Assembly (NCBI GenBank): GCA_902589185.1
Contig: CACIRZ010000001.1
Coordinates: forward strand, 59,873 to 123,872
Length of the DNA: 64,000 nucleotides
Source: an uncultured SAR116 cluster alpha proteobacterium
GTDB lineage: Bacteria > Pseudomonadota > Alphaproteobacteria > Puniceispirillales > Marisalimonadaceae
Direction: 5' to 3'
The translations under genes and the position numbers were made by a program. Numbering within the stretch: the first letter of the stretch is position 1; every line of letters begins with the position of its first letter. Below, in pieces: positions 33,208 to 43,318 of this stretch. Below the pieces are notes generated by a model. That model was not told where the DNA came from, did no database searches, and was given only the letters and a program-made list of their open reading frames with translations.

Positions 33208-33547
33208 GAATTCAATAATTATACCTGAAATAATCCCTTGGATAATGCTTTTAGTCGCTAGTTCAGGTATTTTTGTTTGGAGATTTTTAGGAGTAGTTTT
33301 ATCTAGTAAAATACAAAAAGACAGTTTTTTTGCAAAATGGATCAATGCTATTGCATTTGCTATGACTACAGCTTTAATGACTAGAATCATAATTTTCCCA
33401 ACAGGAGCGTTGGCCGAAACTGAATTGATTGAAAGAATAGCACCTTTTTTAATTGGTATAATTATATTTTTATTTTTCCCAAAAAAACCAATTTTTGGTT
33501 TAGCAATAGGAGTGCTCTTCTTTAGCGTTGGAATATTTATATCTTAG
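33200..33547 (+). CDS. AzlD-family membrane protein
   Basis: Small hydrophobic ORF, 115 aa, overlapping the azlC-like gene. Confidence 0.7.
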   Translation: MYENSIIIPEIIPWIMLLVASSGIFVWRFLGVVLSSKIQKDSFFAKWINAIAFAMTTALMTRIIIFPTGALAETELIERIAPFLIGIIIFLFFPKKPIFGLAIGVLFFSVGIFIS

Positions 33548-33552
33548 ATATT

Positions 33553-34725
33553 TTAATCTTCAGTCACAAGTTGCTTAGCTATTATCAATTTTTGAAGCTC
33601 ATTAGTTCCCTCACCAATAGCCAACAAAGGAGAATCCCTATAATATCTCTCAATATTATACTCCGGCGAATACCCAAATCCGCCATGAATTCTCATTGCT
33701 TCTGTAGAGTTAAACAACGCCGTTTCAGTAGCAAAAAGCTTTGCCATTCCGGCTTGTAAATCTGATCTATTACCAGAATCATATGCCTTTGCAGCTTGTT
33801 CAGTTAATAATCTAGAAGCTTCAAGTTTCGTTGCCATCTCAGCTAATTTAATTTGAATTGCTTGGTGTTCACTAATTGGTTTTCCAAATGTCTTCCTTAT
33901 TTTTGAATATTCTATTGAATCTTCGAGAGAGGCCCTAGCTACACCAACACCACGTGCAGCTACATTAATTCTTCCTAATTCAAGACCCGCCAAAATTTGT
34001 TTGAGCCCTTTTCCTTCTATCTCACCAATCAAGTTAGAAGTTGGTACCTTTACATTTTCAAGTTGAACTTCTCCTGTATCAATTCCCCTGTAACCCAATT
34101 TTTTGAGTTTTCTTGATACGAATCCATCTTTCTTTTCAACGAGAATTAAACTCATACCTTTATGGGCTGGTTGAATTTCAGTATTCGTTTTTACTAAAAC
34201 AGCTAAAATAGTTCCTTGAACTGAATTTGTAATCCATGTTTTTGTACCATCAATAATATATTCATTCCCAACTTTTTTTGCTTTGGTTTTTATTGATTGA
34301 AGGTCAGTACCACAATCTGGTTCCGTCAGTGCTATACCACCTCTTATTTCTCCAGTTGCAAACTTAGGAAGATAATATCTCTTCATCTCTTCAGTGCCAA
34401 ATCTTTCTACAGCAGCACACATTATAAGATGAGAATTAAATATACCAGAAACTGACATCCATACAGCAGACACATTTTCTACTATTTTTGAGTAAGTAAC
34501 TGCTGACAAACCTAAACCACCATACTCAGGAGAAATTGTAGCACCAAAGAGACCTAAATCTGCCATTTTATCAGCAATATCTTGTGGATATTTATCTTCT
34601 GACTCAAATTCTTTTACATAAGGCTTAACGTCTTTTTCTAAGAATTTATTTACAGTTTCTATTATTAAATTATCTTCAGAGTCTGATTTTTCATTTTCAA
34701 CTTCAATTATTTTATGTTCATTCAT
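33553..34725 (-). CDS. Acyl-CoA dehydrogenase
   Basis: GGIALTEPDCGTDLQSI, TWITNS, IRKTFGKPISEHQAIQ, MRIHGGFGYSPEYNIERYYRDSPLL. Confidence 0.95.
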   Translation of the reverse strand: MNEHKIIEVENEKSDSEDNLIIETVNKFLEKDVKPYVKEFESEDKYPQDIADKMADLGLFGATISPEYGGLGLSAVTYSKIVENVSAVWMSVSGIFNSHLIMCAAVERFGTEEMKRYYLPKFATGEIRGGIALTEPDCGTDLQSIKTKAKKVGNEYIIDGTKTWITNSVQGTILAVLVKTNTEIQPAHKGMSLILVEKKDGFVSRKLKKLGYRGIDTGEVQLENVKVPTSNLIGEIEGKGLKQILAGLELGRINVAARGVGVARASLEDSIEYSKIRKTFGKPISEHQAIQIKLAEMATKLEASRLLTEQAAKAYDSGNRSDLQAGMAKLFATETALFNSTEAMRIHGGFGYSPEYNIERYYRDSPLLAIGEGTNELQKLIIAKQLVTED

Positions 34726-34746
34726 TAATATCTCCTAAAACAATTA

Positions 34747-36129
34747 TTATAGATCTATCTGACTATACTCAAATATTGAATTGACATTATTTGATTGATC
34801 GATTTTAAGCATTAAATCTGTCAACTGGTTAACTCTTTCATTTGATAAATATGGCTCCGTTAAACCTTTAAACTTTGATATAAATTCTTCGTCTTTCATA
34901 AAGTTTTCTGGTTCTCCTTTTGGAATCTTTACAAACTTTTCATAAGTCTTTCCTTTTACCACCATTTTTACCTTTGCACTCATAAATTCTGGACAACACT
35001 TTTCAGCATCTTTATCAGGATTTACTTTTATTTTGTTACACAGCGCTAATGTATCACTGTTATTTAAGTGATCTTTATAATCATCCCACTTTAATCCACC
35101 ACTTTTGGCCGCAACGGCTGCACAAAAAGGCATTGAAAATTGCCCATCAACAATACTTTTTGGATTTTGTTTATCCTCTAAAGGATAACCAATTATATTC
35201 ATTGCTGTTTTGGACAGGCCAATATCAATATCATCTAAATCATCAATGGAAAAATCTAATTCTTTTTTTAGATCTATTATACCATCAATTGCTGCATGAC
35301 TATATCTACAAGAAGGATAAGGTTTTACTCCCAAGTTAAGTGTTTCAAATTTATTTCCTAAACCGTCTAATGCTTTTTTTGTGTCTCCTCCTGAAGCATA
35401 TGCATGTAGATAACCCCACTGACCCTCAAAAGCTTTAGAAGGACCTTTGAAACCTTCCGCCGCCATTGTTGCACAATTTAGACCGTTCTGTGCAGCTTGT
35501 CCTACATGCGATCTTTTTGTCCACGCACCATCTGTTAAAAATTGCATAGATCCAGCTGATTGACTTAGGGCTATCCCAAATGCAGAAACAAACTGATCTT
35601 TGGTCAAGTCCATAAGATAGCCAGCTGAAGCTACGGCACCAAACACACCACATGTAGCAGTTGGATGAAATCCTTTTTTATAATGTGCTGACGAGCCTCC
35701 AGCTAATCCTAGTCTTATTTGTATTTCATAACCAGCAACACATGCTGTTATTAACTCTTGTCCTGATGATTTATTCATTTGTGCTGCAGCCAAGGCAGCA
35801 GAAAGTATTGGGGCACTGGAATGTAAAGAGGCTTCAGCATGAGTGTCATCAAAATCAAGAGAATGAGCTAAAGTTCCATTAAGTAGAGCGGCTGCACTTG
35901 GAGAGTAACTATTTTTATCTGAAAAAACTTGGCAACTTCCATTACTCATTTCTAATCTATCGATTGCTGCGACTAAACTAGCAGTTGATTCTGCATCATG
36001 TCTTGCTCGTATTATTATTCCAACAGTATCAAGAATTAACAATTTTGTTCTTTTTATAACGTCTGGAGATAAATTTTCGTATCTAATTTCAGTACAAAAC
36101 TCAGCGAACTTTTCGGTCATATTTTCCAT
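34747..36129 (-). CDS. MmgE/PrpD family protein
   Basis: LDTVGI, LNGTLAHSLDFDDTH, GFHPTATCGVFGAVASAGYLM, KPYPSCRYSHAAID. Confidence 0.92.
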   Translation of the reverse strand: MENMTEKFAEFCTEIRYENLSPDVIKRTKLLILDTVGIIIRARHDAESTASLVAAIDRLEMSNGSCQVFSDKNSYSPSAAALLNGTLAHSLDFDDTHAEASLHSSAPILSAALAAAQMNKSSGQELITACVAGYEIQIRLGLAGGSSAHYKKGFHPTATCGVFGAVASAGYLMDLTKDQFVSAFGIALSQSAGSMQFLTDGAWTKRSHVGQAAQNGLNCATMAAEGFKGPSKAFEGQWGYLHAYASGGDTKKALDGLGNKFETLNLGVKPYPSCRYSHAAIDGIIDLKKELDFSIDDLDDIDIGLSKTAMNIIGYPLEDKQNPKSIVDGQFSMPFCAAVAAKSGGLKWDDYKDHLNNSDTLALCNKIKVNPDKDAEKCCPEFMSAKVKMVVKGKTYEKFVKIPKGEPENFMKDEEFISKFKGLTEPYLSNERVNQLTDLMLKIDQSNNVNSIFEYSQIDL

Positions 36130-36234
36130 TTATTTCTCCCCAAAATATATTGAAAAGGTTAAACTAAAATTTCATTTTACAAAACTAAAAAATAATCATT
36201 AAGATATCTTATTAAAATCAAATGAGAAAACACC

Positions 36235-37509
36235 ATGACAAATCCTTATGAATTAACTGCAACTGATGCAATTAAACTAATTCGTAACAATAAATTATCA
36301 AGGTATGAGTGGGTACAAAGTTGCTTCGAAAGAATTCGTGAAAAAGAAGATCTTGTAAAAGCTTGGGTGCACTTGGATGAAGAAAGAGCTCTAGAAAAAG
36401 CCAAGCAGCTAGATAATGAAAATAATGTATCAAAGCTTGGAATTCCATTCGGAATTAAAGATATTATTGATGCAAGTAATATACCCACTGGATTTGGAAC
36501 TAATTTTTATCAAAATAATATTCCTATGAGAGATGCTGCTTCGGTAGCTGTTGCAAAACAATCAGGATGTATTTTTATTGGAAAAACTGTATCTACTGAA
36601 TTAGGACATAGAGCTCCTGGATTAACAACAAACCCACATAATAAAGATTTTACACCTGGTGGCTCAAGTTCTGGATCAGCTGCCGCTGTAGCATCTATGA
36701 TGGCACCAGTTTGTTTTGGCACTCAAACAACTGGATCGGTAATAAGACCTGCAGCGTACTGTGGCATTATTGGGTATAAACCATCCTATGGTGATTTTGA
36801 TAAATCAGGCATTCTACCAAACTCTCCATCAATTGACACTTTAGGACTGATGTCTAGGTCAGTAGAGGATATTACACTTTTTCGATCAATCCTTCTCGAA
36901 GAAGAATTAGTTTCAATAAAAAAAGTAGATTTAAGTAAAATTAAAATTGGATTTGTTAGGACACCGCACTGGGAAAAAACTGATGATTCTACAAAGGAAG
37001 CTCTTGAGCATTTTATTAACTCACTTCGTTCAAACAAATTAAATGTAATTGATTTAGAAATTGATAAACTTATTTCAAATTCTGATAAACTCCATTTAGA
37101 TATAAGTGGATATGAATTTAAAAGATCAATATCTCATGAAAGATTTAATTATTATGATCAATTAAGTGACCAATTGAGGAATGGCAGGCTTAGTGATGGA
37201 TATCAAGTAAGTAATAAAAATTACCAATTAGCTCTAAAAGACTTGTCAATTTTAAAAAATCAAATTGATGCTGTATTTGAACAAACTGACTTAATAATTA
37301 CACCTAGCGCCCCTGGAGAAGCACTAAGAGGATTAGAATATACTGGTTCGCCAATATTTAATACAACGTGGTCTCTTAATGGAAATCCATGCATAACCTT
37401 GCCTCTATTTAAGGGAAAACAAGAATTACCAATCGGGTGTCAGCTGGTTACGAAATTTGGAAACGATGATCAACTTCTAAATTATGCAAAAACCTTTTTA
37501 GAACTTTAA
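36235..37509 (+). CDS. Amidase signature family protein
   Basis: PFGIKDIIDA, TPGGSSSGSAAAVASMMAPVCFGTQTTGSVIRPAAYCG. Confidence 0.92.
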   Translation: MTNPYELTATDAIKLIRNNKLSRYEWVQSCFERIREKEDLVKAWVHLDEERALEKAKQLDNENNVSKLGIPFGIKDIIDASNIPTGFGTNFYQNNIPMRDAASVAVAKQSGCIFIGKTVSTELGHRAPGLTTNPHNKDFTPGGSSSGSAAAVASMMAPVCFGTQTTGSVIRPAAYCGIIGYKPSYGDFDKSGILPNSPSIDTLGLMSRSVEDITLFRSILLEEELVSIKKVDLSKIKIGFVRTPHWEKTDDSTKEALEHFINSLRSNKLNVIDLEIDKLISNSDKLHLDISGYEFKRSISHERFNYYDQLSDQLRNGRLSDGYQVSNKNYQLALKDLSILKNQIDAVFEQTDLIITPSAPGEALRGLEYTGSPIFNTTWSLNGNPCITLPLFKGKQELPIGCQLVTKFGNDDQLLNYAKTFLEL

Positions 37510-38789
37510 TTAAAATGAGACACTACTAATAGTTCTGGAAGGGTAAGTGCCAACGCAGGAAATAGAAGCACTATAATTAATACAACTGTATCAGATATGC
37601 AAAACGGAAATGATCCTTTTATTACGGTGGTAACTGGTAACCCTGTTACTCCACTAACAGCAAACAAGTTTAAACCAACAGGCGGAATAACACTTCCTAT
37701 CTCTATGCATAGTGCAGTTAAAATTCCTAAATGTATTGGATCTACTCCAAGAGCTAACGCTACTGGAAAATATATAGGAACTGTTAGAACTAATATTGCA
37801 ACACCAGTTAAGAACATTGATAAGAATAATAGAGATCCCATTAATGCAAAGAGAAACCCTATTCTACTCAGACCCAATTCACCTGCCCACTCCGCTATCA
37901 TCTGAGGCCAACCCATATTAGCCAAATAGAATTGGAAGATACCCACACAACCTAATAAGAAAAACACAACTGCTGTGAGGTTCATTGTCCTTAAAGTTGT
38001 AGGCATTAATTCTTTAGTAAAAGTTTTCCTTTTAAAAATGAGTCCATAAAAAAGAGCATAACTGGCAGCTGCTGCTCCTGCTTCCGTTGGTGTAAATAAA
38101 CCACCGTATAATCCACCAAGAATAATAACTGGCATTAATAAAGCAGGTAATGCTTCTTTAAATGAGAGCCAAACTTCACATAGATCAAAATTACCTCTAG
38201 GTAACTTGATAAATAAAGAAACACTCACGATTATGACGGCGTCACTCATTGCAAGCATTAGTCCAGGAATAACCCCAGCAAAGAAAAGATCTACAATAGA
38301 CATTTCAGTAATAACACCAAATAAAATTAGGGTAATACTAGGTGGTATTAAAAGAGCAATTCCTCCTGCTGAAGCAATTACACCAGCTGCCATCCATACC
38401 GGATATCCTCTTTTTACAAGCTCAGGATATGCTATCACACTCATTGCAGCAGCCATTGCCGTGGATGAGCCAGAAATAGCACCAAATAAAACTGCAGATA
38501 ATAAAGTTGCATAAGCAAATCCACCTGGGACCCAGCCCACTAATGCGTCAGCAAACTTAAACAAACTGGCAACCAAACCTGTTTTTTCCATCAAAAAACC
38601 TGCAAAAATAAAAAATGGAATAGCTACTAACGTGTACTTTGTTAAGAAACTAAAAAAAGCTTCAAACAAAGTGGAATAGGTTAAAAAATCGTCAAACAGA
38701 ACTAAAAGAGCTGTAGCTCCAGCTAATGCTATACCGATAGGTGCTCCAGCAAATAAAAGAGCAAATAAAGATCCTCCGAGACCCCACAT
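37506..38789 (-). CDS. dctM: TRAP transporter large permease (DctM-like)
   Basis: TRAP DctM TM pattern; AISGSSTAMAAAMSVIAYPELVKRGYP; GSVIPPVGLNLFAVSG. Confidence 0.93.
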   Translation of the reverse strand: MWGLGGSLFALLFAGAPIGIALAGATALLVLFDDFLTYSTLFEAFFSFLTKYTLVAIPFFIFAGFLMEKTGLVASLFKFADALVGWVPGGFAYATLLSAVLFGAISGSSTAMAAAMSVIAYPELVKRGYPVWMAAGVIASAGGIALLIPPSITLILFGVITEMSIVDLFFAGVIPGLMLAMSDAVIIVSVSLFIKLPRGNFDLCEVWLSFKEALPALLMPVIILGGLYGGLFTPTEAGAAAASYALFYGLIFKRKTFTKELMPTTLRTMNLTAVVFFLLGCVGIFQFYLANMGWPQMIAEWAGELGLSRIGFLFALMGSLLFLSMFLTGVAILVLTVPIYFPVALALGVDPIHLGILTALCIEIGSVIPPVGLNLFAVSGVTGLPVTTVIKGSFPFCISDTVVLIIVLLFPALALTLPELLVVSHFN

Positions 38790-38811
38790 AATAAATTCCT
38801 ATCTAAATAAA

Positions 38812-39363
38812 TTAAACATCAGTAGCCACCTCTACTTCAGCAGTAAAATGGTCACCTTTAATATAACTATGAATATCTTCTATAAACTGAAGACATGCTA
38901 CTAACGACATAAGCCCCATTCCTAGAGCCAAAATAAAATAAAATGGCCACATAAATAAAAACAAACTTTCTGTTCTTTCACCAAGTTGTATTGAATATTC
39001 AATTGTTGAATAAGCAGTAAAAGTTAATGACCCTGTAAATATAGAAATGAATAAAGATACAAATATCTTGCATAAACCTACAGTCCTGTAAAAACCTTTT
39101 GCATTTAAAAGTTGTAAAACAGCGCTCATAACTAAATGATTTCTGTTTATTTGAGTAACACAAATATAAAAGGCAACAGAAGAAACCATCATATAGATGA
39201 CGGCATCTTGACCCCATTCAAAAACAACACCAAAAATATATCTTCTAATGATTTCAGCTAAGGCAAAGAGTGTAACAGCAATCATTAAAAATGCGGAACA
39301 ATTACCTAAAGTAAATGTTATAATATCCTGTATCTTGTGTGAGATTTTATAAAAATTTTTCAT
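38812..39363 (-). CDS. dctQ: TRAP transporter small permease (DctQ-like)
   Basis: Four-TM protein between dctP and dctM; EIIRRYIFGVVFEWGQDAVIYMMV. Confidence 0.88.
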   Translation of the reverse strand: MKNFYKISHKIQDIITFTLGNCSAFLMIAVTLFALAEIIRRYIFGVVFEWGQDAVIYMMVSSVAFYICVTQINRNHLVMSAVLQLLNAKGFYRTVGLCKIFVSLFISIFTGSLTFTAYSTIEYSIQLGERTESLFLFMWPFYFILALGMGLMSLVACLQFIEDIHSYIKGDHFTAEVEVATDV

Positions 39364-39374
39364 GACTTATATAA

Positions 39375-39406
39375 AAAAAGGTCTGACGATTAAGCCAGAC
39401 CTTTTT
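39375..39406 (-). terminator. Intrinsic terminator/attenuator between dctP and dctQ
   Basis: Perfect 11-bp arms AAAAAGGTCTG-N10-CAGACCTTTTT, continuing as T-run on the minus strand. Confidence 0.85.
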
Positions 39407-39413
39407 AAAAAAA

Positions 39414-40583
39414 TTATTTTCTTGCTTTCTTTTTGTATAGAGCAGTACCTTTACCAAACTTGGCAAAGTCTGCAGCGAAAGCTGTACAATCAGTTTTTTC
39501 TAGCTGACTTGAACCCATTGGATTAGCAGCAACTAGAGCTTTAGCTTCAGAGGTAAACTGATCAACTAATTTATCTCCAGCATCATCTACCTTTGATTTA
39601 ATCCAGTTGTTAGTTGCACCACCTTCTTTAGCTTGTAAAACACCAGCTTCTTTTGGGCTCATAACGTAGATACCAGGCTTAGATTTGTCTGTAACCTTAT
39701 ACTTATCAACTAATCTTTTATCATTACAAAAGTTAATAGCCTTTTGGTAAGGGATAAAATCATTCAAGATAATATCTGTTAAAACAGCCTGTTGCTTTTT
39801 ATCTAATGTAGCCCACCATTTGTTAGATGCACCGATCCAATAATAGTCACCTACAATACCGTTAATACCAGCAACTGTAAAATATGGAGCTTGTTCTTTA
39901 GTAGCATTAAAACCACCTAAACTTGTAAGCAATCCGTCAATAACACCTGTTTGAAGAGCTGGTGGAACGTCTCCAAAAGCCATTGTAGTTGGGTTTGCAC
40001 CTAAAGCACCTAGTAATGCATTTTCTGCAGGTCCCATACTTCTAACTTTCTTACCAGAAAAGTCACCAGGAACTAGCATTCTACTTTTAACAGCACCAGC
40101 ACCCATATACATACTTAAATGACCTGATCCAAAAATTGTAATTCCATGCTTATCATTGAATACCTTTCTCAATGTAGCAAATGTTTTTGTTCCATCAAGT
40201 CCTTGAATAGCGCCAGGTGAAGTTAACTTTCCAGCTCCAACAATAGTATTTGCATAAGGCTCAACACTAGAAGTTTTTCCAAACTGTCCAGTCATCATCT
40301 CAAGGTTACCCTTTGTTAAAGCTTGAGTACCTTTTGGAACATTGTATAGGGATTTTGCCCAATAAATTTGAACCTTACTTCCAGGAATTCTTCTTTCTAC
40401 TTCCTCAGCAAAACGCATTTCTGCAATTGCTGCAGGATGTGGCGGACCAGAATGGTCAGAAGCCCAACGCATTTTAATAGGCTTTACTTTATGTCCATCA
40501 GCTAAAGCTAAGTTAGTTCCAGCTGCGAACGTTAGTGCAACTGCACCAGCTACACCAACTAATGATAATTTATTTAATTTCAT
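39414..40583 (-). CDS. dctP: TRAP transporter substrate-binding protein (DctP-like)
   Basis: Signal peptide, AIAEMRFAEEVERRIPGSKVQIYWAKSLYN, DVPPALQTGVIDGLLTS. Confidence 0.92.
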   Translation of the reverse strand: MKLNKLSLVGVAGAVALTFAAGTNLALADGHKVKPIKMRWASDHSGPPHPAAIAEMRFAEEVERRIPGSKVQIYWAKSLYNVPKGTQALTKGNLEMMTGQFGKTSSVEPYANTIVGAGKLTSPGAIQGLDGTKTFATLRKVFNDKHGITIFGSGHLSMYMGAGAVKSRMLVPGDFSGKKVRSMGPAENALLGALGANPTTMAFGDVPPALQTGVIDGLLTSLGGFNATKEQAPYFTVAGINGIVGDYYWIGASNKWWATLDKKQQAVLTDIILNDFIPYQKAINFCNDKRLVDKYKVTDKSKPGIYVMSPKEAGVLQAKEGGATNNWIKSKVDDAGDKLVDQFTSEAKALVAANPMGSSQLEKTDCTAFAADFAKFGKGTALYKKKARK

Positions 40584-40691
40584 TAAATTTCCTCCAAATA
40601 TTTAGAATCACAAACTATAACGATATGCTTTTAAGGTAAACCTTTAATTGAAATAAATCCTATAATTTAGTTAATATGTTATGTAATTTAT

Positions 40692-41897
40692 TTAGATTAT
40701 GCCTTTATGTCTAAAACTGCTTATTTGTTCACCAGTAAAACCAACCTCTTTAAGGACATCATCTGTGTCTTCACCAAGCTCTGGAGCAGTTTTATCTTGA
40801 AAATCGCCACCTGAAACATGAACAGGTGTTTTCAATAAGCTAATGTTTATCCCCCTCTTTGTTTTTAATTTTTGGATATTTTTTCTATCTTTTAAAAATG
40901 GATTTTCTAGAGACTCTTTTAAATTTAAGATAGGGGCAGCAGGGACAATACCACCAAATTCATCTAGCCATTCTGAAGTGTTTTTTTTCATTAACTCTTC
41001 ATCAAGAATTTTAGTTATTTCATCCCTATGTTTTTGCCTAGATGAAAAGTCAACAAACATTGAATTGTCAATTAAATCTTCCCTACCTAGTTTTTTACAT
41101 AGAACAGGCCAAAAACTCTCCTTGTTGCACATTAAGTAAATCCAACCATCTTTGGTTTTATACAACTGACAAGGTACTAAAATTGGATGAGCTGATCTAT
41201 CTAATCTTTCACTTTTAAAATCCGTGTTAAGTGTCCAGGCCGCCATATAGCTTTGATTGAACATGGCCGTATCAAATAAATTAACATCTACATCTCTTCC
41301 AATACCAGTAAACCTTGCAGATAATATAGCACTTACAAGTCCAAACGACATGGTCAGTCCAGACATATAATCTACAATTGAAAGACCGAATCTTGCTGGA
41401 GGTCCGTTAGGTTCACCAGTAAGTGAAAAATATCCTGCTTCTGCTTGCATAAGATAATCATATCCTGGCCAATTTTTTCTAGTCCCCTCCCTTCCGTATG
41501 CAGAACAATGTGCTGAAACAATTGATTTATTATATTGTTTGAGCTGATCATAAGTTATTCCAAGTTTTTCTGGAACGTCTCCTCTTAAATTGTTCGCGAC
41601 TGCATCAGCATTCTCAACTAATTTTTGAAGAATTTTTTTTCCATCATCTGACAATATATCTAAAGTTATACTTTTTTTGTTTCTATTGAGAGCTTGAAAA
41701 AAAATACTAGAAGCAGAATTCCTATCTTCACCATCAATAAAATAAGGACCAATTGCTCTTAAATAATCACCGTTTGTACCAGCTGGCTCAACTTTAATTA
41801 CCTCTGCACCTAAATCAGCTAAATATTGGGTACCAAATGGTCCCGCTCCATATTGCTCAAAAGCAATTACTTTCACTCCTGATAAAGGTAAATCCAT
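40692..41897 (-). CDS. CaiB/BaiF class III CoA-transferase family protein
   Basis: MDLPLSGVKVIAFEQYGAGPFGTQYLADLGAEVIKVEP, NRNKKSITLDI, LTGEPNGPPARFGLSIVDYMSG. Confidence 0.94.
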   Translation of the reverse strand: MDLPLSGVKVIAFEQYGAGPFGTQYLADLGAEVIKVEPAGTNGDYLRAIGPYFIDGEDRNSASSIFFQALNRNKKSITLDILSDDGKKILQKLVENADAVANNLRGDVPEKLGITYDQLKQYNKSIVSAHCSAYGREGTRKNWPGYDYLMQAEAGYFSLTGEPNGPPARFGLSIVDYMSGLTMSFGLVSAILSARFTGIGRDVDVNLFDTAMFNQSYMAAWTLNTDFKSERLDRSAHPILVPCQLYKTKDGWIYLMCNKESFWPVLCKKLGREDLIDNSMFVDFSSRQKHRDEITKILDEELMKKNTSEWLDEFGGIVPAAPILNLKESLENPFLKDRKNIQKLKTKRGINISLLKTPVHVSGGDFQDKTAPELGEDTDDVLKEVGFTGEQISSFRHKGII

Positions 41898-41908
41898 GGT
41901 ATTATTCT

Positions 41909-42448
41909 CTAATTAGCTGCTTCATTTATAATTTCGTCAACTACACTATGCCCACGTTTGGCTACCAAGAAAGATCTAACCATATCCATTACAACAATTT
42001 TATCTTGATTTTTACCAATGTGTCTTACCTTCACAATACCTTGTGTGGGTCTTGATTTTGATTCTCTTTTGTCTAAAACTTCAGTTTCAGAGTATAATGT
42101 ATCACCTACAAACACAGGTGCAGGTATTTTTATTTCTTCCCATCCCAAATTAGCTATTGCTTTTTGGCTAGTACCGCTAACACACATCCCTGTTACGAGG
42201 GCTAGAGTAAAAGCCGAATTTACCAAATATTTACCAAACTCAGATTTAGAAGCATAATTTGCATCAAAGTGAATTGGGTGAGTATTCATTGTTAAATTTG
42301 TAAACCATATATTGTCAGCCTCGCATACTGTCCTACCAGGCCAATGCTCATAAACATCACCTACTTGAAAATCTTCAAAATATCTACCTGGATCTTCTCT
42401 ATACCTTTGGGGTCCTATTTTTTTAATTCCATAAGAATTTTCATCCAT
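41909..42448 (-). CDS. MaoC-like hydratase
   Basis: GRYFEDFQVGDVYEHWPGRTVCEADNIWFTNLTMNTHPIHFD hot-dog hydratase motif. Confidence 0.92.
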   Translation of the reverse strand: MDENSYGIKKIGPQRYREDPGRYFEDFQVGDVYEHWPGRTVCEADNIWFTNLTMNTHPIHFDANYASKSEFGKYLVNSAFTLALVTGMCVSGTSQKAIANLGWEEIKIPAPVFVGDTLYSETEVLDKRESKSRPTQGIVKVRHIGKNQDKIVVMDMVRSFLVAKRGHSVVDEIINEAAN

Positions 42449-43318
42449 TTAATCCTCCCTTGATATAATCAGCCTTGCAACCGCTAACACGGGTGCATCA
42501 ACCATTTTACCTTGATATTTAAAAGCACCAGAACCTGCTGTTTTTGCTTCTTCTAAAACACCTTTTGCCCATTTAAGTTCTTCTGTTGTAGGTCTGTAAG
42601 CATCATGTATAGGTTTAATTTGATCTGGATGTATAGCAAAACGTCCTTTAAAACCCATAGTTTTGACATATAATGTCTCTTCTCTACATCCATCAGGATC
42701 TCTAAAATCTAGCCAGACACCGTCAAGAGCAAGTGTGTTGTATAATGCGGCTGCATTAATTATTTTACCCCTTCCATATGCTAAACTAGCTTTGCCCATA
42801 TCACCACCGGTTGATGCGCAATAGTCTGCTGACCCAAATCCAATTCCAGAAAACTCAATATTTGAACAATCCCAACTTTCAATTGTTGCGATACCCCGCG
42901 GCGTTTCAACTTGAGGCAAAATTAATATATCAGTTCCAAGATCCTTTAAAAAAGTTCTGCATTCATCAGCAGATTCTATTTTAGGAATGGCAATAGAGTA
43001 AGGAAGAGAAGGTAAAGACTTTAACATTTTGATATCATGTTGATATTCTTCAGTATCCAAAGCATTAATGCGTAATAAAAGCTTATCTGCTTGACCGTCA
43101 TAATTTCTATTTGCTAGATCAGCAAAATTTGATCTTCCAATAGCTTTATTTTCATAAGCTAAACCATCTTCTAAATCGAAAATAACTTTATCGGCACCAG
43201 ATCCTATAGCTTTTGGTAACCTCTCAATTTTATCTGTTGGTAAAAATAAGATACTTCTCAAATCTATCTCCTGTTTTTTAAGAACTAAATTCTTCTCTAA
43301 TTTTTTTTCCATGTTCAT
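42449..43318 (-). CDS. HpcH/HpaI aldolase / citrate lyase beta-like (malyl-/citramalyl-CoA lyase type)
   Basis: RSILFLPTDKIERLPKAIGSGADKVIFDLEDGLAYENK, GRFAIHPDQIKPIHDAY. Confidence 0.92.
   Translation of the reverse strand: MNMEKKLEKNLVLKKQEIDLRSILFLPTDKIERLPKAIGSGADKVIFDLEDGLAYENKAIGRSNFADLANRNYDGQADKLLLRINALDTEEYQHDIKMLKSLPSLPYSIAIPKIESADECRTFLKDLGTDILILPQVETPRGIATIESWDCSNIEFSGIGFGSADYCASTGGDMGKASLAYGRGKIINAAALYNTLALDGVWLDFRDPDGCREETLYVKTMGFKGRFAIHPDQIKPIHDAYRPTTEELKWAKGVLEEAKTAGSGAFKYQGKMVDAPVLAVARLIISRED

Noticed and set aside
35435-35882. ORFs 35435..35653 (-) and 35661..35882 (+) inside MmgE/PrpD
   Set aside because: Alternate frames of a clear MmgE/PrpD gene.
37597-38514. Two 102-aa plus-strand ORFs
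   Set aside because: Antisense to dctM; explained by hydrophobic-codon complement.
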